DNA from: an uncultured Clostridia bacterium
GTDB lineage: Bacteria > Bacillota > Clostridia > Oscillospirales > Ruminococcaceae
Assembly (NCBI GenBank): GCA_944386285.1
Contig: CALXAM010000058.1
Span: 59,063-123,062 of the forward strand
DNA: 64,000 bases
Reading direction: 5' to 3'
In this document: piece after piece, positions 8,022-14,820 of the stretch
Position numbering within the stretch: position 1 is the stretch's first letter
Layout of the letters: the number at the start of each line of letters is the position of its first letter
Made by a program: the position numbers and the translations under genes
Notes under the pieces: model-generated
Told to the model about the DNA's origin: nothing
Database searches by the model: none
The model's input: only the letters and a program-made list of their open reading frames with translations

Positions 8022-8639
8022 TTATTTGTTGAACAGTGCATCAAAAGCTGCTTGACGGCTTGCTTGTTTATCTGCTTCATCATAGAAACCTTCTGCCTGA
8101 ATTGCATAAGCAGTCACTGTGATTTCGTATGTGCCGTTTTCTTTGATCATTTCCTGTGTCACGTCTGCCGGAACTGTCACTTCATCAAAATATGTTACTG
8201 CCTGGCCAGCTGCTTTCGGGCTCAATACGCCAAGAATTACATAGTCAGTACCCATTTCCATAACTTTCGGCTGTACTTCGCTCTTAAACCAAGCTGCAAT
8301 CACTTCATCCTCGCTTTTGCCAGTTGTTTCGCCATAAGTAGTCAGCAACTCAACAAAATCTGCAGAGAGCTGTACTTTCATAAAGGTGTATGCGGTTTCA
8401 CTGTCTGCTTCAACAGTGATGGTCGGGTCTTTCGGAATTGTTTTGCCCGGGATCAAATCTTTATTGTTAAGATCTGCATCCCAGTTTGGCTCGGTCAATG
8501 TGATATCCACATTACCAACGGTAAATTCATTCGTCTTTTCTTCTTGGTCGGTGAAGTATGCCAAAGACGAACCAACGATTGCTGTTGCTGCCAATGCAGT
8601 TGCCAGTGCTACAGAGAGAATTTTTTTCTTTGCGTTCAT
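8022..8639 (-). CDS. TasA/CalY-like SipW-dependent subunit (second copy)
   Basis: The 205-residue protein starts MNAKKKILSVALATALAATA with V-G-S-S-L-A-Y-F-T-D, a SipW-type signal, then N-E-F-T-V-G-N-V-D-I-T-L-T-E-P and I-P-G-K-T-I-P-K-D-P-T-I-T-V, which match the TasA domain start. Its early position and very good ribosome site (GAAAGGAAGG) suggest a major fibre subunit. The K-P/K-D-P-x-x-x-V stretch is shared with the first copy, so copies one and two form a pair, distinct from copies three and four. Confidence 0.8.
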   Translation of the reverse strand: MNAKKKILSVALATALAATAIVGSSLAYFTDQEEKTNEFTVGNVDITLTEPNWDADLNNKDLIPGKTIPKDPTITVEADSETAYTFMKVQLSADFVELLTTYGETTGKSEDEVIAAWFKSEVQPKVMEMGTDYVILGVLSPKAAGQAVTYFDEVTVPADVTQEMIKENGTYEITVTAYAIQAEGFYDEADKQASRQAAFDALFNK

Positions 8640-8741
8640 GATAGAACCTTCCTTTCAAAATTCACTTTTTGCGTAATATTTTTAACCGATCGTGCATTGA
8701 ACACGTTCCGATTTCCGCCGTAAAATAGAAGTTACGTGTTG

Positions 8742-9293
8742 TCAGGCCACTTTTGCCCATGCCTCTGCCGGTGTAAACTCGCCATCACCGTTCTGAAGCT
8801 GTACAGCATATGCAGTGAATGTCAGTGTCGGTCTTGTGTCATTGGGTGCCTCTGTAATTTTATCGAGGTCATCTTTGGTGACACTATCTTTTACGGTTAC
8901 CTGATTGTCTTTCAGCACTGCAAATGCTTGATCAGAAGTACTGCTTGTTACTTTACAGTAATACACATTCGTCTGATCCGGAACAAGTTTCCAGCCTTCT
9001 GCCATAACAGCAGTCATAAATTCATCAAAGTTTGATGATTTCTCCACTTTTACAAACAGGTAGCAGTCTTCGCTGTTTGCTTTTACTGTCGCAACTGGAT
9101 CCTTGCTGATTGTGCCTCCCGGAACCATTTTGTAGTCTGTCGTTGTTTCTGCTAAAGTGATGTTCACATTGCCGGCAGTGAATGTGTTTTTCACCGGAAC
9201 AGTCGTTGCAGTCAGCCAAGCAAGCGTACCACCAATCGCACAGCAGATCACTAACGCCAGTGCGATTACAGGGATGAAAATTTTCTTTTTCAT
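8742..9293 (-). CDS. TasA/CalY-like SipW-dependent subunit (first copy)
   Basis: The frame is open upstream to 9521 but the real start is ATG 9293: it has a GGGAG site and begins the signal MKKKIFIPVIALALVICCAI, followed by G-G-T-L-A-W-L-T-A-T-T. The mature part has F-T-A-G-N-V-N-I-T-L-A-E and V-P-G-G-T-I-S-K-D-P-V-A-T-V, as in TasA/camelysin proteins. It is the first gene after sipW (43 bases), the usual position for the SipW substrate, and probably a main fibre subunit of 183 residues. Confidence 0.82.
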   Translation of the reverse strand: MKKKIFIPVIALALVICCAIGGTLAWLTATTVPVKNTFTAGNVNITLAETTTDYKMVPGGTISKDPVATVKANSEDCYLFVKVEKSSNFDEFMTAVMAEGWKLVPDQTNVYYCKVTSSTSDQAFAVLKDNQVTVKDSVTKDDLDKITEAPNDTRPTLTFTAYAVQLQNGDGEFTPAEAWAKVA

Positions 9294-9336
9294 CTGATCT
9301 CCCTCTTTCTTTTTATTTGTATAAAATAACGTCTTC

Positions 9337-9876
9337 TCACTGCGGATTCGACGATATTTCCGATTTTGTTTTCTCTTTTTTAAATGCACGCACCAATTCC
9401 GGAAAAAAGAGAAGCAACAGCAAAAGCGCACCAAATGCAATTGCAAGATATATTCCTGGCGGCTTTTGAATAAAACTTGCAACATAACCGAGATACGGAA
9501 TCGAGAACACTGGTACGCCAATTAAATTTTTAAAATGGACAGGCGTACCATCTATACTTTCATTGGCGTCACCTTTTGTATAAAACCATTCATTTTCTTC
9601 ATCAATCTTGACGACTCGATGTGTCGCAACGACTAAATCTTCATTTAAAACAAATGTGATAGCCTGTCCGACCTGCACTTCTTGAGGTGCTACCTTTTTC
9701 ACATAAATAAGTGAACCAGTGTGATATGTCGGTTCCATACTTCCTGACAATACTGTATACGGTTCAAGGCCAATCAGACGTACACCAACCAGCAATACCG
9801 CAAGCAATGCAATGAAAGCCACAAGAACCGTTGTGACAACTCTAACTCCCTTTTTTATCGTTTCTATTTGCCTCAT
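9337..9876 (-). CDS. sipW: SipW-type signal peptidase I
   Basis: This is a 179-residue membrane peptidase with two helices (about 13-36 and 141-161). L-S-G-S-M-E-P-T carries the nucleophile Ser and V-A-T-H-R-V the His that replaces Lys in the endoplasmic-reticulum/SipW class; K-G-D-A-N-E-S-I-D is the conserved box after it. It should cleave the TasA-like precursors encoded just downstream. I take ATG 9876, which has GGAG seven bases upstream; the longer frame to TTG 9921 lacks a ribosome site. It is the first gene of the operon and is read from the promoter inside the invertible segment. Confidence 0.9.
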   Translation of the reverse strand: MRQIETIKKGVRVVTTVLVAFIALLAVLLVGVRLIGLEPYTVLSGSMEPTYHTGSLIYVKKVAPQEVQVGQAITFVLNEDLVVATHRVVKIDEENEWFYTKGDANESIDGTPVHFKNLIGVPVFSIPYLGYVASFIQKPPGIYLAIAFGALLLLLLFFPELVRAFKKEKTKSEISSNPQ

Positions 9877-9980
9877 ATTAAAACTCCAATTATTTTTCAG
9901 CTTCGATGCATCACTCATCAAAAGAAGGACATTATATAGTTAAACCAAACAAACAGATTCCAAGTGTATCATTTTCTGAA

Positions 9981-10000
9981 TTTTCGTAGAGTTACATACT
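9981..10000 (+). repeat. Left inverted repeat (IR-L) of the invertible segment
   Basis: TTTTCGTAGAGTTACATACT, perfectly repeated in inverse orientation at 11401-11420. It overlaps a 17-bp palindrome (TTACATA-CTC-TATGTAA, 9992-10008), the form expected of a tyrosine-recombinase core site with two facing half-sites. Confidence 0.93.
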
Positions 10001-10013
10001 CTATGTAAGCCTA

Positions 10014-10041
10014 ATTATACCACATTCTTTCTTAAAAGCAA
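10014..10041 (-). promoter_or_regulatory. Promoter of the sipW operon inside the invertible segment
   Basis: On the minus strand: -35 TTGCTT (10036-10041), 16-bp spacer, extended -10 TGG-TATAAT (10014-10019). Transcription would start near 10007, cross IR-L and reach sipW after a leader of about 130 bases. I see no other good promoter between it and sipW. Confidence 0.78.
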
Positions 10042-10187
10042 CAGTTTATCGCTAAAAAGTTTAATTTTTAATTTATTTTATGTGCGATTTATATATGAGA
10101 AGAGCAAATAAATCTTATTTAAACCTTATGAGCCGTCAGAAAAGCCGTCAATGGAGGATAAAAATATAAACAGAAAGGATGATCTTT

Positions 10188-11324
10188 GTGTCAAAAAAAG
10201 GAGAAAACATTTATAAGCGAAAAGATAATCGTTGGGAAGGACGATATATTAAGGGACGTACCCTTGATGGAAAACCGCAATTTGGCTATATTTATGCGAA
10301 AACATATCAAGAGGCAAAGAAAAAACTAATTGAAACGCAAGCAAACCAACATACACAATTATGTTCGTCAAAGAATCAAAATGCTTGCTTTGCTTTTTAT
10401 TGTGATCGCTGGCTGTTATTAAATCGAGATCGCATTAAAGAATCAACGTTTATCAAATATCGAAATATCGTGGAAAATCATATCAAGCCGAAACTTGGAA
10501 AATATCTTCCTAATAATTTGGACTTGGTGACCTTAGAATCTTTCAGTCATGAATTGCTCACTGACGGAGCACGAAATAAAAAAGGCGGTCTTTCCCCAAA
10601 AACAGTAAAAGACATCTTGGTGATTGTGCATTCTATTTTAAAATATGTGCAGTCAGAAACAGGAAAACAATACCCTTCTTTTCAAATGATTTATCCAAAA
10701 GAAAAAAGCAAACAAATCCGGATTCTTTCTAAAGAAGAACAGGCTTGTTTTATTTCTTATCTCTTAGAGGATACGGATGCGTGCAAATTCGGCATTTTAC
10801 TGGCATTATTGACCGGAATGCGAATCGGGGAAATTTGTGCGCTGCAGTGGAAACATATTTCTATGTCAGAAAAAACAATCCATGTATGCAGTACAATGCA
10901 GCGGCTGCAGCAGACCGACTGTCAGTGGAACCAGACAAAAACACGTGTCATGATTAGTGATCCCAAAACACATACTTCTAACCGGGTAATCCCATTGACT
11001 GAATATACGGCAACACTCTGCACACGATATCGGGCAGCCAATAATGAGGCTTTTATTTTAACTGGAACAAACAAATTTATGGAGCCGCGTACCCTACAAT
11101 ATCGGTTATGCAAATATACGAGGGAATGTGGGCTTTCACAGGTCCATTTTCATGTACTACGTCATACGTTTGCAACAAGGTGTGTGGAAGTAGGATTTGA
11201 AATCAAATCACTCAGTGAAATTTTGGGACATTCTTCTGTGCAGGTTACGCTCGATCGGTATGTTCATTCTTCCATGGATTTAAAACGTGATAATATGAAT
11301 AAATTGACGGCAATCGGTTTTTAA
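10188..11324 (+). CDS. Tyrosine recombinase (phage-integrase family), putative DNA invertase
   Basis: The 378-residue protein has an arm-binding N-terminal domain (I-Y-K-R-K-D-N-R-W-E-G-R-Y), a SAM-like core-binding domain (about 60-165, S-T-F-I-K-Y-R-N-I-V-E-N-H-I-K-P) and a catalytic domain with Arg in L-T-G-M-R-I-G-E-I, H-V-L-R-H at about 322-326, G-H at about 348 and the nucleophile Tyr at about 358 (L-D-R-Y-V-H). GTG 10188 is chosen because AAAGG sits too close to ATG 10179. No excisionase, relaxase or phage gene is nearby, and the gene lies alone between inverted repeats, so inversion of its own segment is the likely job. Base composition is visibly more AT-rich than the arginine operon. 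Confidence 0.9.
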   Translation: MSKKGENIYKRKDNRWEGRYIKGRTLDGKPQFGYIYAKTYQEAKKKLIETQANQHTQLCSSKNQNACFAFYCDRWLLLNRDRIKESTFIKYRNIVENHIKPKLGKYLPNNLDLVTLESFSHELLTDGARNKKGGLSPKTVKDILVIVHSILKYVQSETGKQYPSFQMIYPKEKSKQIRILSKEEQACFISYLLEDTDACKFGILLALLTGMRIGEICALQWKHISMSEKTIHVCSTMQRLQQTDCQWNQTKTRVMISDPKTHTSNRVIPLTEYTATLCTRYRAANNEAFILTGTNKFMEPRTLQYRLCKYTRECGLSQVHFHVLRHTFATRCVEVGFEIKSLSEILGHSSVQVTLDRYVHSSMDLKRDNMNKLTAIGF

Positions 11325-11345
11325 CCGATAAGCCGTCATTTTTTA
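11305..11345 (+). terminator. Terminator at the end of the recombinase gene
   Basis: An interrupted stem (TGACGGC 11305-11311 with GCCGTCA 11332-11338; ATCGGTT with AACCGAT inside) followed by six T. It overlaps the last codons. After inversion it would block read-through of the recombinase gene into sipW. Confidence 0.85.
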
Positions 11346-11400
11346 TCGTCAAATCGTATTTGTCTGCTTATAACAGGCTATTTACCGGTATTTTTAATGA

Positions 11401-11420
11401 AGTATGTAACTCTACGAAAA
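11401..11420 (-). repeat. Right inverted repeat (IR-R) of the invertible segment
   Basis: AGTATGTAACTCTACGAAAA is the exact reverse complement of IR-L. The palindromic extension seen inside IR-L is only partly kept here (4 of 7 positions). Confidence 0.93.
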
Positions 11421-11432
11421 AAAGGAAAAACA

Positions 11433-11461
11433 AAAAACCATCGCGTTTGCGATGGTTTTTC
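11433..11461. terminator. Bidirectional terminator right of the invertible segment
   Basis: Stem CCATCGC/GCGATGG (11438-11444, 11449-11455) with GTTT loop and A/T runs on both sides. It ends alr transcription leftward and would stop the switch promoter in the flipped state. Confidence 0.9.
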
Positions 11462-11486
11462 TTTTGTAAATCATTATTTGCTTTTA

Positions 11487-12668
11487 TCAGGTTTCTGTTA
11501 AATAATCAATGACAGTACGTGTTTCCCCCTGCATTTGATACACACGCGGAACACGTCGTCCAATCAAACACATCAATTCATAGTGAATGGTTTGGCACAG
11601 CTGCGCCAGGTCATCAAAAGAAACCATTTCCAAACCATCTGTTCCCACAACTGTTACGGTATCGCCTAATCTCACATCAGGAATGTCTGTAACATCCAAT
11701 ATCAACTGATCCATACAAATATTCCCGATAATCGGCGCGCGTTTGCCACGAATAATCATATGCCCTTTATTAGAAAGCAGACGCGGGTATCCATCTGCAT
11801 ATCCGATCGGAACGGTTGCAATTCGCATTGGATGATCTGCAATAAATGTTCGATTATAAGAAACCGCTGTTCCTGCCTCAATTTGTTTTACCATGGACAC
11901 AGTGCTATAAAGAGACATAACCGGTTTCAGTGGAAATGGCAGTGGTTCATGACTGGGTGCATATCCATACAATACAATTCCGGCACGCGCCAAATTAAAC
12001 GAATCACTGCTGCAAAAGGCAATACCAGCACTATTTTGCAAATGATATGTATCAAACGTGATTCCCTGTTTGCTGAGCGCATCCCGCACGTCATAAAAAC
12101 GTTGCATCTGCATTTTCGTATACGCATCTGAATCCTCATCGTGCGCATCTGCACTTGAAAAATGAGAGAAAAGTCCACAACAGCAAAGCGCCGGCAAGTG
12201 ATATACACGTGCAATTGCTTCCACTGCCGTATCAACCGGCGTTGCACAAAATCCAATACGGCTCATTCCCGTATCCAATTTGATGTGACAGTTAATCCGA
12301 ATTCCTTTTTGCACACAAATTTCATTGAGTGCGAGCGCATATTCTGCTGAAAAAACTGCTTGCGAGATTCGATTCTCCACCAGATCAACTGCCGCTTCCG
12401 GCGGTGTATACCCAAGAATCAAAATCGTTCCATCAATACCATGGCGGCGCAGATTCAGCGCCTCATTGATATTCGAAACCGCAAATGCACGAACACCTGC
12501 ATCATATAATGTTTGCGCTACCATCCGATCGCCATGTCCATATGCATCTGCTTTCACCACAGCCATTACGGAAACAGCCTCCGGCAAATGTGCACGAATT
12601 TGAGCATAATTAAATCGCAACGCATCCAAATCCACAACGGCCCAGGTACGCTTATAAAATGTTGTCAT
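11487..12668 (-). CDS. alr: Alanine racemase
   Basis: A PLP-dependent enzyme that converts L- to D-alanine for peptidoglycan. A-V-V-K-A-D-A-Y-G-H-G near residue 40 holds the PLP lysine; A-V-S-Y-N-R-T-F and V-P-I-G-Y-A-D-G-Y hold the second catalytic Tyr and active-site entry residues; I-G-N-I-C-M-D-Q matches the C-terminal domain. The 393-residue length is normal. ATG 12668 has GGAGG eight bases before it. It appears to be transcribed with, or just after, the small membrane protein gene upstream. Confidence 0.95.
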   Translation of the reverse strand: MTTFYKRTWAVVDLDALRFNYAQIRAHLPEAVSVMAVVKADAYGHGDRMVAQTLYDAGVRAFAVSNINEALNLRRHGIDGTILILGYTPPEAAVDLVENRISQAVFSAEYALALNEICVQKGIRINCHIKLDTGMSRIGFCATPVDTAVEAIARVYHLPALCCCGLFSHFSSADAHDEDSDAYTKMQMQRFYDVRDALSKQGITFDTYHLQNSAGIAFCSSDSFNLARAGIVLYGYAPSHEPLPFPLKPVMSLYSTVSMVKQIEAGTAVSYNRTFIADHPMRIATVPIGYADGYPRLLSNKGHMIIRGKRAPIIGNICMDQLILDVTDIPDVRLGDTVTVVGTDGLEMVSFDDLAQLCQTIHYELMCLIGRRVPRVYQMQGETRTVIDYLTET

Positions 12669-12715
12669 CAAAAACTCCTCCAGGCAAACAGCCTCATTGC
12701 TGCTGCACGGTATTT

Positions 12716-12898
12716 TTAATATGTTTTATGTGTCAGCAGCGAAATGCCGGTAATATTAAATATCACGGAACCCACTACAATCCAAAATCCTATCGTAGAC
12801 GCTGCAAGCACCAATGAAATCACACCTATTACAAATGCACAAATACCAATCAATAATATGATCAAACCGATTTTTCGAATCGGCGAAGATTGCTTCAT
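12716..12898 (-). CDS. Small two-helix membrane protein
   Basis: A 60-residue protein of two hydrophobic helices (about 9-31 and 35-54) with a basic N-terminus (M-K-Q-S-S-P-I-R-K). AAAGGAGGCG precedes the ATG at good spacing, which supports a real gene. No family recognised. It is 47 bases upstream of alr on the same strand. Confidence 0.7.
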   Translation of the reverse strand: MKQSSPIRKIGLIILLIGICAFVIGVISLVLAASTIGFWIVVGSVIFNITGISLLTHKTY

Positions 12899-13041
12899 AC
12901 AGATATTCGCCTCCTTTAAATAAAATGCTTTTTATTATGATACATCATTTTATGCCCAAAAACAACCGTAAAGAATTGCAGTTTCTATTACGCTCTGTAC
13001 AACCACAAAAATAAAATGGGTTTTTAAACATATTCCACATG

Positions 13042-13117
13042 GTTTTCAACAGTCAAAGGGGCAAAAACAATAGGATTGATCAAGTTTTCAACAATGTTAT
13101 CAACGCTCGTTGAAAAC
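13042..13117. repeat. Short GTTTTCAACA repeats in the gap after tadA
   Basis: GTTTTCAACA occurs at 13042-13051 and 13084-13093, and GTTGAAAAC in inverse orientation at 13109-13117; the last two can form a 9-bp stem. They lie in the 256-base AT-rich gap between tadA and the small membrane protein gene, which shows no other feature. Confidence 0.6.
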
Positions 13118-13154
13118 TCATCCACGATTCAACATTACAATCCGTATATTTCCC

Positions 13155-13619
13155 TTATTTTCGCAATGCCTCAAAAAACTCAGAAAGCATTGTGCTGCAG
13201 GCAATTTCGCGTATTCCACCGAGCACTTCGGGCACATGATTAAATCCAATACGGCAAAAATCTGCAAGCGTACCGGCACATCCGGCTTTGACATCATAAG
13301 CACCAAACACCACGGTATCAATACGAGCGTTAATGATAGCACCCATACACATTGGGCACGGCTCCAATGTGACATACAGCGTACATCCTGAAAGCCGCCA
13401 CGACCCCACTGCTGCACATGCTTCCCGAATTGCATTGATTTCCGCATGCCCGATTGCCGTTTGATCGCGCTCTCTGGTATTATATCCACGTCCAATGACA
13501 CATCCGTCTTTTACAATAATACATCCAATCGGAACATCATTTGACAAGAGAGCGCGTTTTGCTTCTTCAATTGCCAAATCCATATAGTTAGAATGCTGCA
13601 TTTTCCTCATATCCATCAC
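13155..13619 (-). CDS. tadA: tRNA-specific adenosine deaminase
   Basis: A zinc deaminase that makes inosine at the wobble position of tRNA-Arg. G-H-A-E-I-N-A-I supplies the zinc His and catalytic Glu, and E-P-C-P-M-C-M-G-A the two zinc Cys. About 150 residues is usual. GTG 13619 overlaps the previous stop by four bases (GTGA); ATG 13616 or the Met at residue 7 are also possible, and the latter fits family N-termini best. Translation is probably coupled to the upstream membrane protein. Confidence 0.92.
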   Translation of the reverse strand: MMDMRKMQHSNYMDLAIEEAKRALLSNDVPIGCIIVKDGCVIGRGYNTRERDQTAIGHAEINAIREACAAVGSWRLSGCTLYVTLEPCPMCMGAIINARIDTVVFGAYDVKAGCAGTLADFCRIGFNHVPEVLGGIREIACSTMLSEFFEALRK

Positions 13620-14671
13620 CCAATGATCTGCACACTTTCAAATATACGCAGCAGCAATAAGAACAGTAAAACAAAAAAGAAAAAGGTAGAACAAAAGTTT
13701 GCAAATTTTAAGCGATTGGTGGTATGATCATTTGGATGCATCAGACGAAATGCATTCCGATCAATACGAATGAAATGAATACAGCATAAAAATGCCATAG
13801 CCAAAATGAGAATGCAAACCACAAGACACACCACTTCTGCAAGCGATGACTCTAAATAGTTTCTTGCAATATAAAATGAAATTCGTATCACATCACATCC
13901 GACGCGTGCCACCAGTGCAGTATGCAAACTTCCACCACGAATCACAAAGTATCCCGCACACAATGAAAAAACAAAAATCGAAACGCCTTCCTGCAAATTC
14001 TTTGCCATCAATACAGACAAGATTGCACACGCACAGATTGCAAACCCATCACCATAACGCCGCAACACCGTCAGTGCCATACCACGCAAAAAGATTTCAA
14101 TCAACACGGAAAGTATCAATGTCAGCACGATTCTAAGAATCAAAACTTCAAGAGAATCAGATACACTTGTCGATTGCGAAGAGATGACATAGCCGAACAT
14201 CTCTGTAAATTCGCCAAGCATCATTCCAATAATTTCGCCTAGTAATCCAAAAGCGATAATGACTGGAACCCCAATTGCAAATACGCCCTTTTGCGCCGGT
14301 CGAAAAACTGGCGCATTGACAAAAGCAGTGCGATATACCAGCGCAGTCAAAGCCAAAATGCAAAGAATAACAACCAGATGAACGGTAAACGAAATCGATG
14401 CACTGATATAATCAGACATTTCGATCCATCCGGTTGAAACATTGATTTTGATATTCATACCAAGATAATAAAAAAGATACGTGAATGGACGCACAAGCGC
14501 CTGTGTTGCAAGAAAGTAAATCAAAATCATGCAGCAAAAAAAAGATGAAACATGACGCAGAGAATTCAAATAACGCAACCGGTTATTCACTGAGATAAAA
14601 CCAAGTCCATCAATATATGTAAGACTTCCATCCTCTGCTTGTCTTTCAGCTTTATTCACGGTATGTCGCAT
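13616..14671 (-). CDS. CPBP-type (Abi-like) membrane protein with degraded active site
   Basis: A 351-residue protein with about eight membrane helices. I-E-I-F-L-R-G-M-A-L corresponds to the E-E-x-x-x-R-G box of CPBP intramembrane proteases and S-L-H-T-A-L-V-A-R-V to the final helix box. The second Glu of the first box and the usual His after T-A-L are missing, so proteolysis is doubtful. ATG 14671 has AAAGGAG seven bases before it and is preferred over TTG 14689. Substrate unknown. Confidence 0.65.
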   Translation of the reverse strand: MRHTVNKAERQAEDGSLTYIDGLGFISVNNRLRYLNSLRHVSSFFCCMILIYFLATQALVRPFTYLFYYLGMNIKINVSTGWIEMSDYISASISFTVHLVVILCILALTALVYRTAFVNAPVFRPAQKGVFAIGVPVIIAFGLLGEIIGMMLGEFTEMFGYVISSQSTSVSDSLEVLILRIVLTLILSVLIEIFLRGMALTVLRRYGDGFAICACAILSVLMAKNLQEGVSIFVFSLCAGYFVIRGGSLHTALVARVGCDVIRISFYIARNYLESSLAEVVCLVVCILILAMAFLCCIHFIRIDRNAFRLMHPNDHTTNRLKFANFCSTFFFFVLLFLLLLRIFESVQIIG

Positions 14672-14775
14672 GAGAAGACTCCTTTCCAAGACTTTTTTTT
14701 AGTATACCACAAACAAGCGGACAGTTTGAATCGTTTTTGTAAACATTTCGGTGTTTTGCTTACCCTTTCAAAATA

Positions 14776-14804
14776 AAAAGCACGAATGAACCATTCGTGC
14801 TTTT
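14776..14804. terminator. Terminator after the Gfo/Idh gene
   Basis: A 13-bp perfect stem (14776-14788, 14792-14804) with a three-base loop and A/T runs on both sides. Confidence 0.88.
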
Positions 14805-14820
14805 TGAATCATAAAACGTA

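Larger units (their letters stand above)
9981..11420. other. Putative invertible DNA segment carrying its own recombinase and an outward promoter
   Basis: Two perfect 20-bp inverted repeats (9981-10000, 11401-11420) bound 1400 bp that contains one tyrosine recombinase gene, its terminator, and an outward promoter at 10014-10041. Inverted, not direct, orientation predicts inversion and not excision. In the orientation shown the promoter faces sipW (ON). In the other orientation it would face the terminator at 11433-11461 (OFF), and the recombinase terminator would stand between the segment and sipW. Inversion is inferred. Confidence 0.8.

Noticed and set aside
8001..8723. A Cys-rich plus-strand frame over a TasA-like gene
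   Set aside because: It is the complement of a gene with clear signal peptide, ribosome site and family motifs.
10188..11324. The recombinase as a prophage or conjugative-element integrase
   Set aside because: There is no excisionase, phage, relaxase or cargo gene nearby and the flanking repeats are inverted, not direct.
11346..11374. A second outward promoter near IR-R (TATAAC with TCGTCA)
   Set aside because: The -35 match is poor and the -10 is not consensus; it is noted only because it would face sipW after inversion.
13020..13140. A replication origin
   Set aside because: TTATCCACA boxes and dnaA/dnaN are absent; only near-matches are found.
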